DNA of 52,909 bases from Polynucleobacter sp. Its GTDB lineage: Bacteria; Pseudomonadota; Gammaproteobacteria; Burkholderiales; Burkholderiaceae_D. Each line of letters begins with the position of its first letter. Positions within the stretch are counted from its first letter, which is position 1. Shown one piece after another: positions 46,375-52,909 of this stretch. The notes beneath the pieces were generated by a model. That model was not told the DNA's origin, searched no databases, and worked only from the letters and a program-made list of their open reading frames with translations. The position numbers and the translations under genes were made by a program. The stretch covers positions 1 through 52,909 of the forward strand of contig JAIPCX010000020.1 of assembly GCA_021737945.1 (NCBI GenBank), written 5' to 3'.

Positions 46375-47019
46375 GTGTCGCTGGTGTACAGCGTCAAAGA
46401 AATTTTCTATACCTTGCAGGGGGAGGGAGCGCAGACAGGCCGTCCGGCGGTGTTTTGTCGCTTTGCCGGCTGCAATCTCTGGTCTGGCCGCGAGGTCGAC
46501 CGTCCTTCGGCTATTTGCCAGTTTTGCGATACTGATTTTGTTGGTACCGATGGTGTCTTGGGTGCCAAATATGAATCGGCTCAGGCCTTGGCTGCCGTGA
46601 TTGACGCGCAGTGGCCGTCAACTAGTTCGCGCTTGCGAAAATATGTTGTCTGCACGGGTGGTGAACCTTTACTACAACTTGACGATGCGCTGATCGCTGC
46701 CTTGCATGACCATGGCTTCGAAATAGCGATAGAAACCAATGGTACGCTGGCGGTACCTGCGGGGGTTGATTGGATTTGCGTGAGCCCGAAGCAGGGTTCG
46801 GTGCAGGTGGTGAATCAGGGCGACGAAATCAAGGTCGTGATACCGCAAGCAGCGCAAGATCTTGAACGCTATGCCGCAATGAACTTCAGTTATTTTTTTC
46901 TGCAGCCCATGGATGGTCCTGACAAAGAAAAAAATACTCAACTAGCTATAAACACCTGCAAGCACCATCCTCAATGGCGCTTGTCGATACAAACCCATAA
47001 ATTGCTGCGCATACCCTGA
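46375..47019 (+). CDS. queE: 7-carboxy-7-deazaguanine synthase
   Basis: QueE is a radical SAM enzyme that contracts CPH4 to 7-carboxy-7-deazaguanine in queuosine synthesis. The 214-residue protein has the unusual cluster loop of this family, in which FCRFAGCNLWSG is followed by a longer insert and then CQFCDTDF. The GGEPLLQ and ETNGTL blocks follow. The start is GTG at 46375 with GGCGGGAG upstream. QueD follows after 4 bases and tadA overlaps queD, so the tRNA-modification genes are grouped. Confidence 0.95.
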   Translation: MSLVYSVKEIFYTLQGEGAQTGRPAVFCRFAGCNLWSGREVDRPSAICQFCDTDFVGTDGVLGAKYESAQALAAVIDAQWPSTSSRLRKYVVCTGGEPLLQLDDALIAALHDHGFEIAIETNGTLAVPAGVDWICVSPKQGSVQVVNQGDEIKVVIPQAAQDLERYAAMNFSYFFLQPMDGPDKEKNTQLAINTCKHHPQWRLSIQTHKLLRIP

Positions 47020-47023
47020 ACCA

Positions 47024-47937
<914 letters not shown>

Positions 47938-47944
47938 GATTGCT

Positions 47945-48838
47945 ATGACTATGCCTTCACGTCACATCGCTATTGTCGCCCCCAGTGGCTATGCCATCGA
48001 TCAGGCGGCGTATTTGCGCGCGGTTCAGCATCTGCGCGATTTAGGTCATCAGATCCATGATTTTAGTACCACCAATGGCCGCTATCTGCGATTTGCCGCG
48101 ACGGATGCAGAGCGTTTAGCGCAACTTCATGATTCAGCAAAACATCCTGACGTGGAGTTGGTGATTGCTTTGCGCGGTGGTTATGGTTTGTCGCGTTTGT
48201 TACCCCAGATTGATTTCGCTCTGCTTGCGAATAGCGGTAAGCGTTTTATTGGGCATAGTGATTTCACGGCGATTCACATGGGTTTGCTGGCTCAGCATGC
48301 AGTGAGCTATGCCGGACCGATGATTTGTGATGATTTTAGTCGTGCAGATGTGAGTGAATTCACGCACCAGCATTTTTGGCAAGCGCTTTCTTCATCCCAA
48401 TTCGATGTGTCTACAAAAGCTAGTGGCAATCCTGAGATGGAATGCGAAGGCAAACTCTGGGGTGGCAACCTTGCCCTACTGACGCATTTAATCGGTACAC
48501 GCTGGATGCCAAAAATAGAGCAGGGGATTCTTTTTGTTGAAGATATCAATGAACATCCCTACCGAATTGAACGGATGATGTTGCAGTTATTGCACGCGGG
48601 TGTTTTACACAATCAGAAGGCAATTATCTTCGGTGATTTTTCGGGCTACAAATTGACTGATTACGATAATGGCTATGACTTTGCTGCCATGCTGACGTAT
48701 CTACGCCAGCAGATTCAGGTACCGATTCTGAGCGGATTGCCGTTTGGTCATGTGCGTGACAAGATCACCTTGCCCGTGGGAGCACACTGCCGCCTTACGT
48801 CCAACGCAGAAGAATTTAGTCTTCATTTGAGCGTTTAA
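47945..48838 (+). CDS. ldcA: Muramoyltetrapeptide (LD-) carboxypeptidase
   Basis: LdcA removes the terminal D-Ala from murein tetrapeptides in cytoplasmic cell-wall recycling. The 297-residue S66-family protein shows IAIVAPSGYA at the start and the RGGYGLSRLLPQID block. The nucleophile region is FIGHSDFTAIHMGLL, EDINEHPYRIERM holds the catalytic Glu, and GHVRDKITLPVG the catalytic His. It begins 7 bases after tadA and ends the que-tadA run. The frame extends earlier, but ATG 47945 gives the family start. Confidence 0.94.
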   Translation: MTMPSRHIAIVAPSGYAIDQAAYLRAVQHLRDLGHQIHDFSTTNGRYLRFAATDAERLAQLHDSAKHPDVELVIALRGGYGLSRLLPQIDFALLANSGKRFIGHSDFTAIHMGLLAQHAVSYAGPMICDDFSRADVSEFTHQHFWQALSSSQFDVSTKASGNPEMECEGKLWGGNLALLTHLIGTRWMPKIEQGILFVEDINEHPYRIERMMLQLLHAGVLHNQKAIIFGDFSGYKLTDYDNGYDFAAMLTYLRQQIQVPILSGLPFGHVRDKITLPVGAHCRLTSNAEEFSLHLSV

Positions 48839-48974
48839 CAATCGTCGTCGCTACTTCCTGCTAGACCGGTGCGCCGGTGATAAACTTCACAGCTTCGCTA
48901 TGGATACAAAACACTGAGTGCTCGTATCCAGCGCCAATTTTTTCTGAGACATGATGGGCCGGAGCCCACAACGT

Positions 48975-50102
48975 ATGGAAATCAAAACTATAGAATTTGA
49001 ACGCCCCTTAGTGGAAGGTGGTCGTGGTTTGGCATCAGCGTGGTCGCGTGTGCCCGAGGCAGTGTCGCCGAATCAACGGCTTCAACTCAAAGACAAAATT
49101 CGTCGCCTGCTGAAAGAAAAAGGTGCCGTGTTGGTTGCGCACTATTACGTCGACTCTGATCTTCAGGATCTGGCGGAAGAAACTGGCGGTTGTGTTTCTG
49201 ATTCTCTCGAGATGGCCCGCTTTGGGCGCGATCATGCTGCGCAAACTTTGGTGGTTGCTGGTGTGCGCTTCATGGGTGAAACAGCAAAAATTTTATCGCC
49301 TAATAAAACGATACTCATGCCTGATCTGGATGCGACCTGTTCGTTAGATTTAGGTTGTCCTGTTGACGAATTTTCAGCGTTTTGCGATGCGCATCCTGAT
49401 CGCACCGTGGTTGTTTACGCTAATACGAGTGCGGCGGTGAAAGCGCGTGCTGACTGGATGGTGACTTCGTCGATAGGTTTAGACATCGTGGCTCACTTGC
49501 ATGCGCAAGGCAAAAAGATACTGTGGGCACCCGATCGTCATTTGGGTAGTTACATACAAAAACAAACCGGTGCCGACATGCTGTTATGGCAGGGTTCGTG
49601 TTTAGTGCATGATGAATTCAAAGGAATTGAGCTCGAATTACTCAAGCGCGATCATCCGAATGCAAAAATTCTTGTGCATCCTGAGTCACCGGCAGCCGTG
49701 GTGGCATTGGCTGATGTAGTGGGTTCTACCTCGCAATTAATCGCAGCTACAGTGTCGCTAGATGCGACTGAATTTATTGTGGCCACTGATAACGGCATTT
49801 TGCACAAAATGCGCCAAGCAGCACCGGGAAAAGTTTTTATTGAAGCACCGACAGCAGGCAATAGCGCTACCTGCAAGAGTTGCGCGCATTGCCCATGGAT
49901 GGCGATGAACTCGCTGCAAAATCTAGCCGATGTTTTGGAGAGCGGCCGCAATACGATTTTAGTTGATGAAGCGATTCACGTTAAGGCAGTGACCTGCATC
50001 GACCGTATGCTTGATTTTGCTGCGGCACGCAAAGCGAATGTGCGTCCTTCTGCCGATCTGGCAGCAGAACAAAATTTGTTTGCGGGCCTTGGCCCGGCAT
50101 GA
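48975..50102 (+). CDS. nadA: Quinolinate synthase A
   Basis: NadA condenses iminoaspartate and dihydroxyacetone phosphate to quinolinate using a [4Fe-4S] cluster. The 375-residue protein has [20 protein letters not shown], a cluster cysteine in [23 protein letters not shown], and the C-terminal cluster motif [13 protein letters not shown] 48975 gives the usual betaproteobacterial N-terminus ([11 protein letters not shown]) and has GGAG 10 bases upstream; ATG 48951 is an alternative. It overlaps nadC in ATGA. Confidence 0.96.
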   Translation: MEIKTIEFERPLVEGGRGLASAWSRVPEAVSPNQRLQLKDKIRRLLKEKGAVLVAHYYVDSDLQDLAEETGGCVSDSLEMARFGRDHAAQTLVVAGVRFMGETAKILSPNKTILMPDLDATCSLDLGCPVDEFSAFCDAHPDRTVVVYANTSAAVKARADWMVTSSIGLDIVAHLHAQGKKILWAPDRHLGSYIQKQTGADMLLWQGSCLVHDEFKGIELELLKRDHPNAKILVHPESPAAVVALADVVGSTSQLIAATVSLDATEFIVATDNGILHKMRQAAPGKVFIEAPTAGNSATCKSCAHCPWMAMNSLQNLADVLESGRNTILVDEAIHVKAVTCIDRMLDFAAARKANVRPSADLAAEQNLFAGLGPA

Positions 50103-50962
50103 GTACACTGAATAATCCGTTTGCGCCATTTGATGCTGCGCTATCGCTTGCTTTCGAAGACAACATTCGCACTGCACTTGCGGAAGATATTGGCACCGGC
50201 GACTGGACTGCGCAACTGATTCCGGAGTCAGCGCAGGTTAAAGCGCGAGTCGTGGTGCGCGAAACAGCGGTGTTGTGTGGCGCTCCGTGGTTTGAGGCGG
50301 TGATGCAGCACGTGGATTCTCGTATCAAGATAACTTGGCATGTGGCTGAAGGTGATGCGATGGCTGCGGATACCGAGGTTTGTAGCTTGAATGGCCCAGC
50401 TCGTGCGTTGATGACGGGCGAGCGTGCGGCTTTAAATTTTCTTCAGTTCTTGTCTGCAGTCGCCACTAGCACGCGCGAGTATGTGAATTTGATTCAAGGG
50501 TCGCGTGCCTCTGTTTTGGATACACGTAAAACAGTGCCCGGCTTGCGCCTTGCGCAAAAATATGCGGTACGCGTCGGTGGCGGAAAAAATCAGCGCCTTG
50601 CTTTGTACGACGGAATTCTTATCAAAGAAAATCACATAGCAGCTGCAGGTAGCATTGCGGCCGCGATGGCTTCAGCCAAGGCTTTACATTCTGGCGTTGG
50701 CATTCAGATTGAAGTTGAATCGCTTGATGAGTTGCAGCAGGCGTTAGATGCCGGTGCTGTATCTATTTTGTTAGATAATTTTTCTATAGCGATGTTGCAA
50801 GACGCTGTGAAGATAAGCGCAGGGCGAGCGGTACTCGAAGCATCGGGTGGCATTGATCGCACAACCATACGCGCGATTGCTGAGACCGGTGTTGATCGAA
50901 TTTCTATCGGCAGCCTGACCAAAGACATCAAAGCGACCGATTACTCGCTGCGGGTTGTTTGA
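50099..50962 (+). CDS. nadC: Nicotinate-nucleotide pyrophosphorylase (quinolinate phosphoribosyltransferase)
   Basis: NadC converts quinolinate and PRPP to nicotinate mononucleotide with loss of CO2. The 287-residue protein has [55 protein letters not shown] and [12 protein letters not shown], all substrate-binding blocks. It closes with [29 protein letters not shown]. The ATG overlaps the nadA stop, so NadA and NadC are made together. It converges with nadB. Confidence 0.97.
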   Translation: MSTLNNPFAPFDAALSLAFEDNIRTALAEDIGTGDWTAQLIPESAQVKARVVVRETAVLCGAPWFEAVMQHVDSRIKITWHVAEGDAMAADTEVCSLNGPARALMTGERAALNFLQFLSAVATSTREYVNLIQGSRASVLDTRKTVPGLRLAQKYAVRVGGGKNQRLALYDGILIKENHIAAAGSIAAAMASAKALHSGVGIQIEVESLDELQQALDAGAVSILLDNFSIAMLQDAVKISAGRAVLEASGGIDRTTIRAIAETGVDRISIGSLTKDIKATDYSLRVV

Positions 50963-50997
50963 TTAGCCCATGGTTGGTCAGTGCATAGTCTAAAGCT

Positions 50998-52617
50998 CTA
51001 CGACTTGCGCGAACCAAGTTTACGTTTAGGCGATAGCACGGTCGGTAAAGCTTTGGGTAGTGTGTCTGGATAATCTAGGCTGTAATGCAAACCTCGACTC
51101 TCGCGCCGCGACTTTGCGCTACGAACAATCAGCGAAGCGACTTCGACCAAATTACGCAACTCCAGCAGGTCGCGCGTGATGCGGAAGTTTGCATAGTATT
51201 CGTCAATTTCTTCTTTCAGCACCGCTAAGCGATGCTGAGCTCGTTCTAGCCGCTTGCTGGTGCGCACGATGCCAACGAAATTCCACATGAAGCGACGCAG
51301 CTCATCCCAGTTTTGCGTAATCACGACTTCTTCATCGGCATTGGTAACGCGACTTTCATCCCATGCAGGTAATTTTGCCTGCTTTGGCTTGGCTTGAAGT
51401 TCAATATGCAGTGCAGCTGCGCGTCCCAATACCACACACTCTAATAACGAGTTACTAGCTAAACGATTCGCGCCGTGTAGCCCTGTGTAAGCAGTTTCGC
51501 CGACGGCATATAAGCCAGGTAGATCAGTACGACCGGATAAATCGGTCACGATGCCGCCGCAGGTGTAGTGGGTCGCTGGAACGATAGGAATAGGTTGTTT
51601 TGTAATATCGATGCCTAGCTCAAGGCAGCGCGCATAAATTGTTGGGAAGTGTTCTTTCAAAAAAGCAGGTGGTTGATGGCTGATGTCGAGGTCCACATGA
51701 TCTAAGCCGCGTTTTTTCATTTCAAAGTCGATCGCTCGCGCAACGATGTCACGCGGAGCGAGTTCAGCGCGCTCATCATGACTGAGCATGAAGCGTTGTC
51801 CTGCAGCCGCTCCTGCAGCTGCAGGCAGCTTGAGTAATCCACCTTCGCCACGTACGGCTTCAGTTATCAAGAAAGACTTGGCGTAAGGGTGATACAAGCA
51901 GGTCGGATGAAATTGTATGAACTCCATATTCGCGACACGACAACCAGCGCGCCAAGCCATGGCAATACCGTCACCAGTCGCTGTGTCGGGGTTGGTGGTG
52001 TAGAGATAGACTTTACCGGCACCGCCTGTGGCCAGCACGGTCTGATCAGCAGCGATGGTTTGTACCTGACCGGTGGTGACGTCTTGCACGTACAAGCCCA
52101 TGCAATGGGGCGTGCCGTTGTCTACACCCACCTTGTCCGAGGTGATCAGATCAATCGCGTAGTGATTTTCAAGTAGGGTGATATTGGGATGACGACGCAC
52201 TTGTTCTTCCAGCGTTACTTGTACAGCGTGGCCGGTGGCGTCGGCTGAGTGAATAATGCGACGTTGGCTGTGCCCACCTTCTCGAGTGAGATGAAATCCC
52301 ATCTCGGCATCATCATCGCGAGTAAACGGTACGCCTTGGTCAATCAGCCACTCAATCGCTGCGCGACCTTGCTCTACGATAGCGCGGGTCGCTCCTTCAT
52401 CACATAGACCAGCACCGGCGATCAGCGTGTCATTTACATGCTGATCATGACTGTCCGCTGAATCGAGTACGGCGGCAATACCCCCTTGGGCCCAATCACT
52501 GGCGCCGTCGCGTAGCGCGCGCTTGGAGATAACGACGACTTTGCGGTGGTCGGCGAGATGGAGGGCAACGGACAGGCCAGCAAGGCCACTACCCACAATG
52601 GCAACATCGAAATTCAT
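50998..52617 (-). CDS. nadB: L-aspartate oxidase
   Basis: NadB oxidises L-aspartate to iminoaspartate with FAD, the first step of de novo NAD synthesis. The 539-residue flavoprotein starts with [19 protein letters not shown]. It has the [19 protein letters not shown] and [23 protein letters not shown] segments and the FQFHPTCLY-like [11 protein letters not shown] block. The FAD closure is [25 protein letters not shown], followed by a helical C-terminal domain. It is convergent with nadAC, 35 bases apart, rather than in the same operon. Confidence 0.97.
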   Translation of the reverse strand: MNFDVAIVGSGLAGLSVALHLADHRKVVVISKRALRDGASDWAQGGIAAVLDSADSHDQHVNDTLIAGAGLCDEGATRAIVEQGRAAIEWLIDQGVPFTRDDDAEMGFHLTREGGHSQRRIIHSADATGHAVQVTLEEQVRRHPNITLLENHYAIDLITSDKVGVDNGTPHCMGLYVQDVTTGQVQTIAADQTVLATGGAGKVYLYTTNPDTATGDGIAMAWRAGCRVANMEFIQFHPTCLYHPYAKSFLITEAVRGEGGLLKLPAAAGAAAGQRFMLSHDERAELAPRDIVARAIDFEMKKRGLDHVDLDISHQPPAFLKEHFPTIYARCLELGIDITKQPIPIVPATHYTCGGIVTDLSGRTDLPGLYAVGETAYTGLHGANRLASNSLLECVVLGRAAALHIELQAKPKQAKLPAWDESRVTNADEEVVITQNWDELRRFMWNFVGIVRTSKRLERAQHRLAVLKEEIDEYYANFRITRDLLELRNLVEVASLIVRSAKSRRESRGLHYSLDYPDTLPKALPTVLSPKRKLGSRKS

Positions 52618-52909
52618 GAATAAGACCGGTGATTAGGTACAAGAAGGCTAGAACTATAGGCTATTTGGTATGACTAGGTACGCACTGCCAGTTTTGAGGA
52701 TGAACATGAAAGCTTGTCATCGTGCCATTTGAATGGCTGGAGTTCGATCTATATCAAATTCCCGAGTGACTTGGAAGGAGTGTGATAATTTTTTCAAGTA
52801 TAATCGCGACCACGTTGAGATTCGAGTAGCAGTGGTGCAGGGCTTTCTGTAATTCCTTACTTGGTTGAGACGCTTTTCTGGCGGTACCCCCGCCGTAACC
52901 GAACTAAGA
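52618..52909. other. Gene-free end of the window with an isolated -10 element
   Basis: No ORF is supportable in the last 292 bases. An exact TATAAT lies at 52799-52804 on the plus strand without a good -35 at the right distance. A small GGCGG/CCGCC hairpin lies near 52878-52893. It is probably the upstream region of nadB on one side and of a gene outside the window on the other. Confidence 0.4.

Overview
The window is a stretch of betaproteobacterial chromosome, probably Burkholderiales. The first 23 kb carries the envelope and housekeeping order frr-uppS-cdsA-dxr-rseP-bamA-skp-lpxD-fabZ-lpxA-lpxB-rnhB-rRNA methyltransferase, then ppsR/ppsA, smpB/ratA/rnfH and guaB-guaA, an order familiar from Oxalobacteraceae and relatives. 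Moderate base composition (clearly not the high-GC Burkholderia type) would suit an Undibacterium-like or other freshwater lineage. The genus is an inference and cannot be fixed from gene order alone.

Layout. 66-12975: one long co-directional run for ribosome recycling, undecaprenyl and phospholipid synthesis, MEP isoprenoids, outer-membrane assembly and lipid A. 12999-16965: a small membrane-anchored protein, then the divergent pair ppsR/ppsA. 17022-18703: an AT-rich orphan gene with three internal repeats, followed by a gene-free stretch holding a well-formed promoter plus terminator (candidate small RNA). 18704-23275: smpB, divergent ratA-rnfH, then guaB-guaA. 23371-30455: an accessory patch with an outer-membrane barrel protein, a SugE/Gdx exporter, a FolB-like protein, a renalase-like FAD enzyme, two antitoxin-like genes without toxins, an OsmC-YcaO fusion preceded by a 31-codon cysteine-rich ORF, and a GNAT/FemAB-like protein.

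30509-40532: an aerobic carbon monoxide dehydrogenase locus. coxD-coxE-mocA (maturation) and coxM-coxS-coxL-coxG (enzyme) run in the same direction but are separated by two opposite-strand membrane proteins: a voltage-gated cation channel and a methionine-rich six-helix protein. CoxL has the AYRCSFR motif of form I, the true Mo-Cu CO dehydrogenases, so the cell may use CO as a supplementary energy source. 40758-48838: amidase, PsiF-like protein, TrpB-like enzyme, a two-component system, and queE-queD-tadA-ldcA. 48975-52617: the NAD de novo genes nadA-nadC, with nadB convergent on the other strand.

The most interesting items are the cysteine-rich mini-ORF placed 9 bases before the OsmC-YcaO gene, the candidate small RNA next to smpB, the nested palindromes after coxG, the channel with a TLEGWSE pore filter, and the methionine-rich membrane protein inside the copper-enzyme locus. 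No tRNA, rRNA, CRISPR array, transposase or prophage gene was recognised.
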